Shown here piece by piece: positions 18,554 through 27,198 of a stretch of 64,000 nucleotides of DNA (the first letter of the stretch is position 1; every line of letters begins with the position of its first letter). The notes below the pieces were generated by a model. It ran no database searches. It had not been told where the DNA came from and saw only the letters and a list, made by a program, of their open reading frames with translations. The translations under genes were made by a program, and so were the position numbers. Source of the DNA: Streptomyces tendae (GTDB lineage: Bacteria > Actinomycetota > Actinomycetes > Streptomycetales > Streptomycetaceae). The DNA is taken from NCBI RefSeq assembly GCF_014650435.1, contig NZ_BMUY01000005.1, forward strand, positions 1 through 64,000, in the 5' to 3' direction.

Positions 18554-20638
18554 ATGAGTGCAGCGGGGTCTGCCGGGTTCGAGGGCGAGCCGTCGTCCCG
18601 CGGCCCGGTGCGGCCCAGCGGGCTGCTCGACCTGCTGAACGTGGCCTCGATCGTGCTGGACACCGAAGGCCGGATCGTCCTGTGGAGCCCGCAGGCCGAG
18701 GAGTTGTTCGGCTACTCCGCGCCGGAGGCGCTGGGGCAGTACGCCGCCCGCATCATGGTCCACGAACGCCACCTCGACCTGGTCGTGAGGCTGTTCGGGG
18801 ACGTCATGAAGACCGGCCGGAGCTGGGCCGGTGCCTTCCCCGTCCGGCACAAGGACGGCAGCACCCGGCTGGTGGAGTTCCGCAACATGCGCCTGCTGGA
18901 CGACCGAGGGGACGTCTACGCCCTCGGTCTCGCGGCCGACCAGTCGATGGTGCGCCGGCTGGAGCGGGACGTGGCCCTGTCCAGCAGGGTGATCATGCAG
19001 TCCCCGATCGGTCTGGCCGTCCTGGACACCGACCTTCGCTACGTCTCGGTGAACCCGGCCCTGGAGCGGCTCAACGGCATCCCCGCCGAGGACCACCTCG
19101 GCCGGACGATCCGCGAGCTGCTGCCGCAGGTGGACGCCGACCCGCTGGAGGCGGCGGCACGCGGGGTGCTGGAGACCGGGCGCCCGGTGGTCGACCTGCC
19201 CGCGACCGGCCGGACCCCCGCCGACCCGGACGAGGAGCACGCCTGGTCGGTGTCGCTGTACCGGCTGGAGGACGCCCTGGGCGCCGTGCTGGGGGTGGCC
19301 GTCTCGATCGTCGACGTGACCGAGCAGTACCGGACGGCCGCCGAGGCCGAGGGCGCGCGGCGCCGGCTGGCCGCCGTGGCGGACGCCTCCGCGCGGATCG
19401 GCACCACGCTGCGGCTGGACCGCACCGCGTACGAGCTGGCCGACGTGGCCGTGCCCGGCCTCGCCGACGTCGCCGCCGTGGACCTGCTGGACGCCGTGGT
19501 CGAGGGCCGGCGCAGCACGCTGGGCCCCGCCGAACCGGCGGTGCTCAGGGCGCTGGCCGTGCGCGCCGACGACGACGCCCGGGACGCGCTGCGGGCGGCC
19601 GACCCGCCCGGCCGGGTCGCCCGGTACGGACCGGACCGCCTGGTCACCGAGTGCGTGCGCACCGGTCGGCCGGTGATGGTGGCTCGGGTGACCCGGGAGG
19701 ACCTGGGGCGCGTCGCCCGCTCGCCGGAGGCGGCCGAGCTGCTGCGCCGGGCGGGCGTCCACTCGTACCTGGCCGTGCCGTTGATCGCGCGGGGCGAGGT
19801 GCTCGGCGCCCTGGACCTGAAACGGATCGCCAACCCCCTGCCGTTCGACGAGGACGACCTGCTGCTGGCCCGGGAGCTGGCCGCGCGGGCGGCGCTGCAG
19901 ATCGACAACGCCCGCTGGTACCAGAACGCCCGCGACACGGCCCTCACCCTGCAGCGCAGCCTGCTGCCGAGCCATCCGCCGGTGACCGGCGGCCTCGAGG
20001 TCGCCTCCCGCTACCAGCCGGCCGGGGGCACCAGCGAGGTCGGCGGCGACTGGTTCGACGTGATCGAGCTGGCGGGCGGCAGGACCGCGCTCGTGGTCGG
20101 CGACGTGATGGGCAGCGGCATCGCGGCGGCCGCCTCCATGGGGCGGCTGCGCACCGCGACGAACACCCTGGCCGCCCTCGAGCTGGACCCCGCGCAGTTG
20201 CTCGGGCACCTGGAGCGGACCACGGCGGGCCTGGACCAGGCCATCGCCACCTGCCTGTACGCCGTCCACGACCCGCACCGGCGGCGGTGCCTGATCGCCA
20301 ACGCCGGGCACCTGCCCCCGGTCCGTCTGCGGGCGGGCAGGCCGCCCGAGCTGCTCGACCTGCCCACCGGGGTGCCGCTCGGGGTGGGCGGCGTCGCCTT
20401 CTCCACCACCGAGGTCGGCCTGGAGCCGGGCGACCGGCTGGTCTTCTACACCGACGGGCTGGTCGAGACGCGCAGGCATCCGCTGGACGAGCGGCTGGAC
20501 GCGCTCCTCGGCCTGCTGGAGGGCCCGGACCGCCCGCTGGAGGAGGTCTGCGACCTGCTGCTGCGCACCCTGCACGAGCCGGAGAACTCCGACGACGTGG
20601 CCCTGCTGATCGCCCGGGCCACGCCGCCGGTGCGGTAG
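18554..20638 (+). CDS. PAS-PAS-GAF-SpoIIE (PP2C-type) serine phosphatase
   Basis: 694 residues. The first PAS domain spans about residues 22-140 (VLDTEGRIVLWSPQAEELFGY) and the second about 150-265 (SPIGLAVLDTDLRYVSVN). A GAF domain spans about 275-455 (YLAVPLIARGEVLGALDL). The C-terminal SpoIIE/PP2C domain at about 475-690 keeps the metal-binding acids in GGDWFDV, GDVMGSG, YTDGLVE and SDDVALL. Such phosphatases usually act on anti-anti-sigma factors in partner-switching stress and developmental pathways. No HATPase kinase domain is fused here, unlike many Streptomyces relatives. ATG 18554 fits the family; a GTG at 18521 is possible. Confidence 0.9.
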   Translation: MSAAGSAGFEGEPSSRGPVRPSGLLDLLNVASIVLDTEGRIVLWSPQAEELFGYSAPEALGQYAARIMVHERHLDLVVRLFGDVMKTGRSWAGAFPVRHKDGSTRLVEFRNMRLLDDRGDVYALGLAADQSMVRRLERDVALSSRVIMQSPIGLAVLDTDLRYVSVNPALERLNGIPAEDHLGRTIRELLPQVDADPLEAAARGVLETGRPVVDLPATGRTPADPDEEHAWSVSLYRLEDALGAVLGVAVSIVDVTEQYRTAAEAEGARRRLAAVADASARIGTTLRLDRTAYELADVAVPGLADVAAVDLLDAVVEGRRSTLGPAEPAVLRALAVRADDDARDALRAADPPGRVARYGPDRLVTECVRTGRPVMVARVTREDLGRVARSPEAAELLRRAGVHSYLAVPLIARGEVLGALDLKRIANPLPFDEDDLLLARELAARAALQIDNARWYQNARDTALTLQRSLLPSHPPVTGGLEVASRYQPAGGTSEVGGDWFDVIELAGGRTALVVGDVMGSGIAAAASMGRLRTATNTLAALELDPAQLLGHLERTTAGLDQAIATCLYAVHDPHRRRCLIANAGHLPPVRLRAGRPPELLDLPTGVPLGVGGVAFSTTEVGLEPGDRLVFYTDGLVETRRHPLDERLDALLGLLEGPDRPLEEVCDLLLRTLHEPENSDDVALLIARATPPVR

Positions 20639-20668
20639 CGCCGACGGTGGCGGTACCGAGCGGTGGCG

Positions 20669-21502
20669 TCAGTCCCGGACGCCGATCACCACGTGGGCGT
20701 ACAGCTCCTCGCAGACCGCGAGGCGGGTCGTCAGGCCGGCCCGGGTGAAGGCGTCGACGGCGTCGGGCGCCTGGCGTTCGCTCGTCTCGACCAGCAGGCA
20801 GCCGCCCGGGGCGAGCCAGCCGGGTGCCCCGGCCGCGACCCTGCGCAGCACGTCGAGGCCGTCGGTGCCGCCGTCGAGGGCGACCAGCGGTTCGTGGTCG
20901 CGGGCCTCGGCGGGGAGCAGGGCGACCTCACCGGTGGGGACGTACGGCACGTTGGCCGCGAGGATGTCCACCCGGCCGCGCAGCGCGTCGGGCAGCGCGT
21001 CGAACAGGTCACCGGCGTACACCCGGCCGCCCGCGTCCGCGAGGTTGCCGCGGGCGCAGCGCACCGCGGCCGGGTCGACGTCGGCGGCGTGCACCTCGGG
21101 ACGTTCGAGGGCGGCCGCCAGGGCCGCGCCGACGGCCCCGGACCCGCAGCACAGGTCCACGACGACGTTCGCGTGCGGCGCGTGGGCCAGGGCCTCGCTC
21201 ACCATGAACTCGGTCCGGCGGCGGGGCACGAAGACACCGGGGGCGACCGCGACGCGCAGGCCGCGGAACCCTGCCCAGCCCAGGACGAGTTCGAGGGGCA
21301 GTCCGGTGACGCGGCGGTCGACGAGCTCGGTGAGTTCGGCGGCGCTGCGGGCGGCGGTCAGGATGAGCGCGGCCTCGTCCTCGGCGAAGACGCAGCCGGC
21401 GGCGCGCAGCGCGGCCACGACGGCGTCCGGCGTCGGGAGGGACGCGGAGAACAGGTCCGGGGAGGACGCGGGGGTGGGTGAGGCGGGGAAGGTGTGAGGC
21501 AT
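20669..21502 (-). CDS. PrmC/HemK-like protein-(glutamine-N5) methyltransferase
   Basis: 277 residues. The SAM motif is VVDLCCGSGAVGAAL at about 115-129. The catalytic-loop tetrad is NVPY rather than the canonical NPPY of PrmC, followed by VPTGEVALLP. PrmC modifies the GGQ glutamine of release factors; this divergent relative may act on another protein or small molecule. It converges on the SpoIIE gene with 30 bp between stops. The upstream region 21541-21618 is rich in hairpins. Confidence 0.8.
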   Translation of the reverse strand: MPHTFPASPTPASSPDLFSASLPTPDAVVAALRAAGCVFAEDEAALILTAARSAAELTELVDRRVTGLPLELVLGWAGFRGLRVAVAPGVFVPRRRTEFMVSEALAHAPHANVVVDLCCGSGAVGAALAAALERPEVHAADVDPAAVRCARGNLADAGGRVYAGDLFDALPDALRGRVDILAANVPYVPTGEVALLPAEARDHEPLVALDGGTDGLDVLRRVAAGAPGWLAPGGCLLVETSERQAPDAVDAFTRAGLTTRLAVCEELYAHVVIGVRD

Positions 21503-21541
21503 GGAAGCCGAGAGCCTTTCGGGAACCGAAGGGCACTCTCC

Positions 21542-21618
21542 CGGTCACTCGTCTCCGGTGACCGCACTGGCGTGAGGTGAGAGCACCCGGGCCGACACAG
21601 CGGTAATCGGTCTCACCT
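21542..21618 (-). promoter_or_regulatory. Two hairpins in the leader of the PrmC-like gene
   Basis: CGGTCAC at about 21541-21547 pairs with GTGACCG at about 21557-21563. AGGTGAGA (21575-21582) pairs with TCTCACCT (21611-21618). Both lie 40-115 bases upstream of the minus-strand start. They could be operators or mRNA structure. Confidence 0.35.
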
Positions 21619-21703
21619 CCCAGTCGCACGGCGGGCCGGGGCGGTCCGCGGCCGACGGTCACACTACCCCAGTGATCAGACGCCGACGGCCCCCGCGCAC
21701 GTA

Positions 21704-21745
21704 GTTGACTCATACAACCTCTTCTCCGGAGTTGTACTGTGCAAC
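21704..21745 (+). promoter_or_regulatory. Tandem GTTG-N7-CAAC operator-like sites
   Basis: GTTGACTCATACAAC (about 21704-21718) and GTTGTACTGTGCAAC (21731-21745) share the frame GTTG-N7-CAAC. They end 21 bp before the MarR gene start. This is the usual place and form for MarR autoregulation. Confidence 0.5.
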
Positions 21746-21766
21746 CAGCAATGCGGAGGAGGAACC

Positions 21767-22300
21767 GTGACGGCTGCCGAGACACCGGACGAGACGACCG
21801 CCGTTCCCGACGGGTGCCCCGCGGACACGGCCGTGGAGACCATCCAGCGTGAGATGACGGTCTTCGCCCGCCGGGCCCGCGCCTCGGCGGGCCGCATGCA
21901 CCCTGAGCTGTCCCTGGTGTCGTACACGCTGCTCGGGCATCTGGAGGAGCGGGACGGCCGCCGGGCCACGGATCTGGCCGCCCACTACGCGCTGGACAAG
22001 TCCACCGTCAGCCGCCAGGTGTCCGCGCTGGAGCGCGCCGGGCTGATCGAGCGGCGCGTCGACCCGGACGACCACCGCGTCCAGGTCCTGCACCTGACGG
22101 AGTCCGGACGACAGGCCCTGGACCGGGTCACCGAGCGCCGCCGGACGGCCTTCCGGGAGCGGCTCGCCGACTGGGCGGAGGAGGACCTGCTCCGCTTCGC
22201 CGGGTATCTGGAGCGGTACAACGCGTGGCCGGGCGCGGCCCCGGACGGGGAGCGGGACCGGGCGGCGCCGGGTCCACGTACGGTTGACGGTACGCACTGA
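21767..22300 (+). CDS. MarR-family transcriptional regulator
   Basis: 177 residues. The helix-turn-helix at about 65-90 reads ATDLAAHYALDKSTVSRQVSALERAGLIER, with the wing DPDDHRVQVLHLT typical of MarR. GTG 21767 follows GGAGGAGG by four bases. It precedes the SuoX-like/reductase gene pair by 77 bp on the same strand, and its stop falls inside a 14-bp tandem repeat. It probably senses oxidants or aromatic acids as relatives do, but no ligand can be read from the sequence. Confidence 0.9.
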   Translation: MTAAETPDETTAVPDGCPADTAVETIQREMTVFARRARASAGRMHPELSLVSYTLLGHLEERDGRRATDLAAHYALDKSTVSRQVSALERAGLIERRVDPDDHRVQVLHLTESGRQALDRVTERRRTAFRERLADWAEEDLLRFAGYLERYNAWPGAAPDGERDRAAPGPRTVDGTH

Positions 22301-22325
22301 CCGGTACGCACTGACCGGTACGCAC
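22289..22325 (+). repeat. 14-bp tandem repeat GGTACGCACTGACC, 2.6 copies
   Basis: Perfect copies at 22289-22302 and 22303-22316 and a partial copy at 22317-22325. The first copy contains the MarR stop codon. Copy number probably varies between strains and could alter spacing to the next gene. Confidence 0.85.
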
Positions 22326-22377
22326 GATGACGCCGGCCGCGGGCAGCCCGCCCCGGCGGCCCGAAAGGCTCCACCGC

Positions 22378-22983
22378 ATGAACACCACCCGAGGCTTCAC
22401 CGGACGCCCGCGCGCCGCCCGGCGGGGGCTGCCGCCCGGCCAGTACGACGCGGGCGACGACTGGCCCGTGCTGTCCGCCGAGGTCACGCCCGAGATCGCG
22501 CCCGCCGACTGGACCTTCCGGGTGGGCGGCCTGGTGGCCGAGCCCCGCACCTGGGACCTGGCACAGGCCCGCCTGCTGCCGGCGTCCGGGTACGCGGGCG
22601 ACATCCACTGCGTCACCGGCTGGTCGAAGTTCGGGGTGCGGTTCGGCGGCGTCTCGCTGGACGCCTTCCTGGACGCGGCGGGCCCGCTGCCGTCGGCCAC
22701 GCACGCGGTCGCCCACGCGCACACCGGCTACACCGCGAACCTGCCGCTCGCGGACCTGACCGGCGGGCGCGCGTGGATCGTGTGGGAGTACGACGGGGAG
22801 CCGCTCGCCCCCGAGCACGGCGGCCCGGCACGTCTGGTGGTGCCGCACCTGTACTTCTGGAAGAGCGTGAAGTGGGTGGCGGGGCTGGAGCTCCTCGACC
22901 ACGACGAGCCGGGCTTCTGGGAGCAGAACGGCTACCACGCCCGCGGCAATCCCTGGGAGGAGCAGCGGTACTCCGGTGACTGA
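22378..22983 (+). CDS. Sulfite-oxidase-like molybdopterin oxidoreductase
   Basis: 201 residues with a single SuoX/YedY-type Moco domain. It shows DWTFRVGGLV, the molybdenum-ligand Cys in GDIHCVTGWSKF, and GYTANLPLADL, then PARLVVPHLYFWKSVKWV. It lacks a twin-arginine signal and the dimerisation domain of classical sulfite oxidases, so it is probably cytoplasmic. ATG 22378 follows AAAGG at nine bases. Its last bases overlap the flavin reductase start, which suggests that protein supplies or accepts its electrons. Confidence 0.88.
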   Translation: MNTTRGFTGRPRAARRGLPPGQYDAGDDWPVLSAEVTPEIAPADWTFRVGGLVAEPRTWDLAQARLLPASGYAGDIHCVTGWSKFGVRFGGVSLDAFLDAAGPLPSATHAVAHAHTGYTANLPLADLTGGRAWIVWEYDGEPLAPEHGGPARLVVPHLYFWKSVKWVAGLELLDHDEPGFWEQNGYHARGNPWEEQRYSGD

Positions 22984-23752
22984 GACAGCCATGCACACGG
23001 CAGGTGCCTTCACTCCCCCGGCGCGGTTCGCCGTGCCCGGGCGCATCGAGGTGAACGGCCGGGTGGCCGGGACGTGGCAGACGGCCACGCTCACCGAGAT
23101 CCGCCGCGAGACGCCCCGTGCGTCGACCTTCCGCTTCGCCGTGCCCGGCTGGGCGGGCCACCTGCCCGGCCAGCACCTGATGCTGCGGCTCACCGCCGCG
23201 GACGGCTACCGGGCCCAGCGCCACTACTCGCTGGCGTCCGCCCCGGACGAGTCCGGGCACATCGAGCTGACCCTCGACCGGGTGCCGGACGGGGAGGTGT
23301 CCGGCTGGTTCCACACCGAGGCGCGGCCCGGTGACGAGATCGAGGTGCGGGGCCCGCTCAGCGGCTTCTTCGCCTGGCCCGGCGACCGGCCCGCCCTGCT
23401 GCTCGGTGCCGGATCCGGCGTCGTACCGCTGATGTCGATGGTGCGGCACCACCGGGCGCGGGGGCTGACCGTGCCGCTGCGGCTCCTGGTGTCCGCGCGC
23501 GGTCCCGAGGAGCTGATCTACGCCCGTGAGTTCGGCGCGGAGACGACGCCCGTGTTCACCCGCACCGCGCCGGCCGGGACGCCGGTGGGCCGGCTGACCT
23601 CCGCGCACCTGGCACCGCTCCTGGCCGAGCCGCCCGCCGGTGGCTGGGAGGCCTACGTGTGCGGGTCCAACGCGTTCGCGGAGCACGCGTCGCGGCTGCT
23701 GGTGGCGGCCGGACAGCCGGTGGACCGGATCCGCATCGAGCGCTTCGGCTGA
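22976..23752 (+). CDS. FAD/NAD(P)-binding ferredoxin-NADP-reductase-type oxidoreductase
   Basis: 258 residues. FAD-binding motif RHYSLAS at about 82-88, followed by the NAD(P) domain with LLLGAGSGVVPLMSM and the C-terminal YVCGSNAF. No 2Fe-2S domain is fused, so it needs a separate partner, most likely the SuoX-like protein just upstream. GTG 22976 overlaps the upstream stop by 8 bases, giving translational coupling. Confidence 0.9.
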   Translation: MTETAMHTAGAFTPPARFAVPGRIEVNGRVAGTWQTATLTEIRRETPRASTFRFAVPGWAGHLPGQHLMLRLTAADGYRAQRHYSLASAPDESGHIELTLDRVPDGEVSGWFHTEARPGDEIEVRGPLSGFFAWPGDRPALLLGAGSGVVPLMSMVRHHRARGLTVPLRLLVSARGPEELIYAREFGAETTPVFTRTAPAGTPVGRLTSAHLAPLLAEPPAGGWEAYVCGSNAFAEHASRLLVAAGQPVDRIRIERFG

Positions 23753-23901
23753 TCCGCCCGGTTCGTGAGCGAGGCCCGCAGGACTGGGTACCAGTCCAGT
23801 GCGGGCACTCGCACACGTGGCGCGACACGAAGGCGCGGCGGCCCCCGCGCTCGACGGCCGTCCGTCCGCCCTCCGGTCGCGGTGATCGCGGGGAGGTCGA
23901 C

Positions 23902-24486
23902 ATGCGAACCCGGGTACGCGGCTGGCGCTGGCGGCGCAATCCGCTGCGGCGCCGGTCGGACGTCGTCGAGGCGTGGACCACGGTGGTCGTCGCCCTCCTG
24001 CTGTTCGTCGCGGCGCCGGTGCTGGGTGCCGCGACCGCGTGGTGGGGCCACGGACAGGCGCAGGCGATCGTCGCCGAGCAGCGGGCGGAGCGGCACCACG
24101 TCCGTGCCACGGTGGAGGACCGGACCCCCGGCGCGCTGTCGACGGGACAGCTCGGCGGACAGCACTCGTACCGTGCCACCGTCCACTGGAAGGCGGCGGA
24201 CGGCACGGAGAAGAGCACCACGGCACAGGTGCCGGCCGGCGCCCGGCACGGTGACAGCGTCGACGTGTGGCTGGACTCGCACGGCCGGAGCGTGCCCCCG
24301 CCGTCGGACGGTGCCGAGATCTGGCAGCACAGCGCGACCGTCGGCTCGTTCACCACCATCGGGACGGTGCTCACGGTGCTCCTCGCGCACCGTGCCGTGC
24401 GCGCGGTGGCACTGCGCCGGCGGATGGCGGAGTGGGACCGCGACTGGGCGCTCACCGAGCCGCAGTGGACCCACCGCCGGGCCTGA
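23902..24486 (+). CDS. Rv1733c-family membrane protein
   Basis: 194 residues. A basic start (MRTRVRGWRWRRNPLRRRSD) precedes membrane segment 1 (TTVVVALLLFVAAPVLGAAT). An outside loop of about 90 residues carries RATVHWKAADGT and WLDSHGR, and membrane segment 2 (FTTIGTVLTVLLAHRAVRA) is followed by a charged tail. This topology and the EAWT/VHW-type motifs match the abundant two-TM Rv1733c-like family of Streptomyces, whose function is unknown. GGGAGG precedes ATG 23902. Confidence 0.82.
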   Translation: MRTRVRGWRWRRNPLRRRSDVVEAWTTVVVALLLFVAAPVLGAATAWWGHGQAQAIVAEQRAERHHVRATVEDRTPGALSTGQLGGQHSYRATVHWKAADGTEKSTTAQVPAGARHGDSVDVWLDSHGRSVPPPSDGAEIWQHSATVGSFTTIGTVLTVLLAHRAVRAVALRRRMAEWDRDWALTEPQWTHRRA

Positions 24487-24603
24487 CGGCACTCCGTCCA
24501 CACCGTTGCCGTGTAGGGCCGGACCTGGCGTCTGTTCAAGGTGCTCACGTACCGTGTGATCATCCGTACGGTCTGCCGCGTCTCCCCGCAAAGGCGGTCA
24601 TCG

Positions 24604-25572
24604 ATGGCCCTGTTCGACCTTCCGCTCGACGAACTCCACGCCTACCGCAGCACGTCGACCGAGCCCGAGGACTTCGACGCGTTCTGGAGCAAGACGCTCG
24701 CCGAGGCCCGCGAGCACGATCTGGACGCCCGTTTCGAACCGGTCGACACGGGACTGTCCACGGTGCGGGTGTACGACGTGACGTTCGCCGGGTTCGGCGG
24801 CCATCCGGTGAAGGGCTGGCTGATCCTGCCGGCCGCGGCGGACGAGCCGCTGCCGCTGGTCGTGGAGTTCGTCGGGTACGGCGGCGGGCGCGGGCTGCCG
24901 CACGGGCACCTGCTGTGGGCGTCCACCGGCCGGGCCCACTTCGTGATGGACACCCGCGGCCAGGGCAGCGCCTGGGGCGGCGGCGGCGGGACCCCGGACC
25001 CGGTCGGTGGCGCGCCCGCGTACCCGGGCTTCATGACCCGCGGCCTGGACGCTCCGGAGAACTACTACTACCGCCGGGTCTTCACCGACGCCGTGCGCGC
25101 CGTCGAGGCGGCCCGCTCCCACCCGCTGACCGATCCGTCGCGCACGGTGGCGCTGGGCGGAAGCCAGGGCGGCGGCATCACGATAGCGGTGGGCGGCCTG
25201 GTGCCCGACCTGGTCGCCGTCGCGCCGGACGTGCCGTTCCTGTGCGACTTCCCGCGCGCCGTCACGCTCACCGACCGGCACCCCTACCGGGAGATCGGCC
25301 TGTATCTGAAGACGCACCGCGGCCGGACCGGGGACGCGCTGCGCACGCTGTCCTACTTCGACGGCGTGCACTTCGCGGCGCGGGGCCGGGCGCCGGCCCT
25401 GTTCTCGGCAGCCCTGGAGGACCAGACCTGCCCGCCGTCGACCGTTTTCGCCGCGTTCAACGCCTGGTCGCACGAGGACCGGACGATAGAGGTGTACGAC
25501 TTCAACGATCACGAGGGCGGTGGCCCGTACCAGGAGGCCGCCAAGGTGCGCTGGCTGAGCCGCTACGCCTGA
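24604..25572 (+). CDS. CE7-family acetyl esterase (acetylxylan esterase/cephalosporin deacetylase type)
   Basis: 322 residues, the standard size of CE7 alpha/beta-hydrolases. Nucleophile motif GGSQGGG, catalytic Asp in LEDQTCPPST, and His in NDHEGGGPYQ. The RGQG signature (DTRGQGSAWGG) is present. It deacetylates acetylated sugars in the cytoplasm. AAAGGCGG precedes ATG 24604. It is followed by a GntR/UTRA gene, presumably its regulator. A second CE7 gene lies in the sialic acid operon at 43.9 kb. Confidence 0.9.
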   Translation: MALFDLPLDELHAYRSTSTEPEDFDAFWSKTLAEAREHDLDARFEPVDTGLSTVRVYDVTFAGFGGHPVKGWLILPAAADEPLPLVVEFVGYGGGRGLPHGHLLWASTGRAHFVMDTRGQGSAWGGGGGTPDPVGGAPAYPGFMTRGLDAPENYYYRRVFTDAVRAVEAARSHPLTDPSRTVALGGSQGGGITIAVGGLVPDLVAVAPDVPFLCDFPRAVTLTDRHPYREIGLYLKTHRGRTGDALRTLSYFDGVHFAARGRAPALFSAALEDQTCPPSTVFAAFNAWSHEDRTIEVYDFNDHEGGGPYQEAAKVRWLSRYA

Positions 25573-25618
25573 GGTTCGTGGGTGGTGTTTCGGCCGAACC
25601 GGCGGACCGGTCTTCCCA

Positions 25619-25634
25619 GCTGGTTTAGACCAAT
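25619..25634 (+). promoter_or_regulatory. DasR/HutC-type operator-like palindrome
   Basis: GCTGGTTTAGACCAAT differs from the DasR consensus ACTGGTCTAGACCACT at three positions. It lies 63 bp before the GntR/UTRA gene start. Either DasR or the adjacent HutC-type regulator could use it. Confidence 0.55.
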
Positions 25635-25696
25635 GGTAATCCTGGTGGCGCACCGAGCCCGCACGGCTACCGTACGTCATCAACAGGAGGCGCGGC

Positions 25697-26461
25697 ATGG
25701 CCCGCACCACTCCGCACGACCAGTATTCCGCCGACCCGTCCCCCGCCGCGGCCCGGCCGCCCCTGTACCGGCGGGTGGCGGACCAACTGCTCGGCGAGTT
25801 GCGTGACGGGACCGTCCCGCCGGGGGAACGGCTGCCCGGCGAGCGCCGGCTGGCGGAGCACTTCGGCGTCAGCCGGGAGACGGTACGGCAGGCCCTGGAC
25901 GTGCTGCGCAGGGACGGCCTGCTCAGCACCGACCGGCGGGGCACCCACGTCGCCCTGCCGGGACAGCCCGCCGGGAGTCCGGCTCCCTTGGTCTTCCCGG
26001 TCGGCGCCCGGGCGGCTCAGCCGCGCACCGGCGACCGTGCCACCGTGGTCTGGGGGACGCCGCCGCCGGAGCACGCCGCGGCGCTGGGGCTGGTGCCGGG
26101 CCGGCCGACCCTGATGCACCACTACGCGTCGGCGGCGGCCGGGGGCAACGGCAGGCGCACGGCCGTGACATCGTTTTCCGCCGTGGCGCTCGCCGAGGTC
26201 GAGGAGCTGGCCCGCTATCGCGACCGTGCCGACGGGGTCGCCTGCGCGCAGCTGCGCCGGGCCTACGACTGGATGCGCCGGGCGGGCCTGACGCTGCATC
26301 ACCGGGACACCATCACGCTCCAGCCCGAGACCGCGTCGGTCCGGGTGGTGCGGCGGGTACACGACCAGTACGCGCGGCCGCTGGAGATCACCGACCTCCT
26401 GGTGGACACCCGGCAGGACGCTCTGGTCTACGAGTTCACCCTGCCGGCGGCGGCGGGCTGA
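25697..26461 (+). CDS. GntR-family regulator with UTRA domain (HutC subfamily)
   Basis: 254 residues. The GntR winged helix is at about 22-92 (LYRRVADQLLGELRDGTVPPGERLPGERRLAEHF, described here in parts: LYRRVADQLL, then LPGERRLAEHFGVSRETVRQ). The UTRA effector domain spans about 115-250 (TVVWGTPPPEHAAALGL, RPLEITDLLVDT). UTRA domains bind sugars or amino acid derivatives. AGGAGG precedes ATG 25697. The gene follows the CE7 esterase and ends inside the convergent methyltransferase gene (26-bp overlap). Confidence 0.9.
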   Translation: MARTTPHDQYSADPSPAAARPPLYRRVADQLLGELRDGTVPPGERLPGERRLAEHFGVSRETVRQALDVLRRDGLLSTDRRGTHVALPGQPAGSPAPLVFPVGARAAQPRTGDRATVVWGTPPPEHAAALGLVPGRPTLMHHYASAAAGGNGRRTAVTSFSAVALAEVEELARYRDRADGVACAQLRRAYDWMRRAGLTLHHRDTITLQPETASVRVVRRVHDQYARPLEITDLLVDTRQDALVYEFTLPAAAG

Positions 26462-27194
26462 CCCGGCGCTGCGTCACGCGCCGGGCCACGACCAGCCGGA
26501 CCCGCGGGCTGCCGTCGGGGCGGCGGCCGAACTCGGGCAGGGCGTGCAGGCCCGTCCGGAATCCGGCCCGCGCCAGCTCGCGGCCCACGTCCCCGAGCCG
26601 GAACGTCCGGTAGTACATGACGAACGGGGGCCGCCACAGCGCGTTGCGCACCCGCATCGCCGCGTCGAAGCCGAGCAGGGTCCAGTACCCCGGGGAGCCG
26701 GGCCGGGGCGGCGCGACGACGGGGAAGGCGAAGCAGCCGTCCGGCCGCAGGACGGAGTGCACCTGGCCGAACAGGCCCGGCAGTTCGCGGGGCAGGAAGT
26801 GGCCGAACGCCCCGAAGCTCACCACGAGGTCGAAGGCGGGGCCGAACGGCAGCGCGCGGGCGTCGGCGCGCACCCAGGAGACCGCCGGGCCCGGTGGCAG
26901 GGTGCGCCGGCGCGCGACCTCCAGCATGCCCGCGCTGAAGTCCACGCCGGTCACGCCCCGTTGGCACACCCGGGCCAGTACGTCGACGCCCGCGCCGGTG
27001 CCGCAGCACAGGTCGAGTCCGGCGGCGAAGGGGCCCAGCGGTTCCAGCGCGCGGGCCGCGGCCTCCAGCACCCGGTCCGGCGTCCGGTACGGGGTGTGGT
27101 CGAACTTCGGGGCGAGCAGGTCGTAGCCGCGCTCGACCGACGACAGTGCCTGGACGGCGAGTTCGCGCAGGGTGGGGCCTTCGGGGCTGAACAT
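26436..27194 (-). CDS. Class I SAM-dependent methyltransferase
   Basis: 252 residues. SAM motif LDLCCGTGAGVDVL at about 60-73, the second acidic residue in GVDFSAGML, and FDLVVSFGAFGHF. The C-terminus has the RTFRLGDVGRELARAGF helix typical of methyltransferase-25 proteins. It is the downstream partner of the PadR gene (4-bp gap), so they probably form one transcript. Substrate unknown. Confidence 0.85.
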   Translation of the reverse strand: MFSPEGPTLRELAVQALSSVERGYDLLAPKFDHTPYRTPDRVLEAAARALEPLGPFAAGLDLCCGTGAGVDVLARVCQRGVTGVDFSAGMLEVARRRTLPPGPAVSWVRADARALPFGPAFDLVVSFGAFGHFLPRELPGLFGQVHSVLRPDGCFAFPVVAPPRPGSPGYWTLLGFDAAMRVRNALWRPPFVMYYRTFRLGDVGRELARAGFRTGLHALPEFGRRPDGSPRVRLVVARRVTQRRVSPPPPAG

Positions 27195-27198
27195 CCGG

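Noticed and set aside
16978..20748. 1256-codon plus-strand open frame
   Set aside because: It runs antisense through two minus-strand genes and then out of frame through the SpoIIE gene. Composition is the low-complexity Arg/Gly/Ala typical of shadow frames in GC-rich DNA.
24547..24572. ACCGT-N12-ACGGT and CGTAC/GTACG words before the CE7 gene
   Set aside because: The dyad centres do not coincide and the arms are short; not distinguishable from chance.
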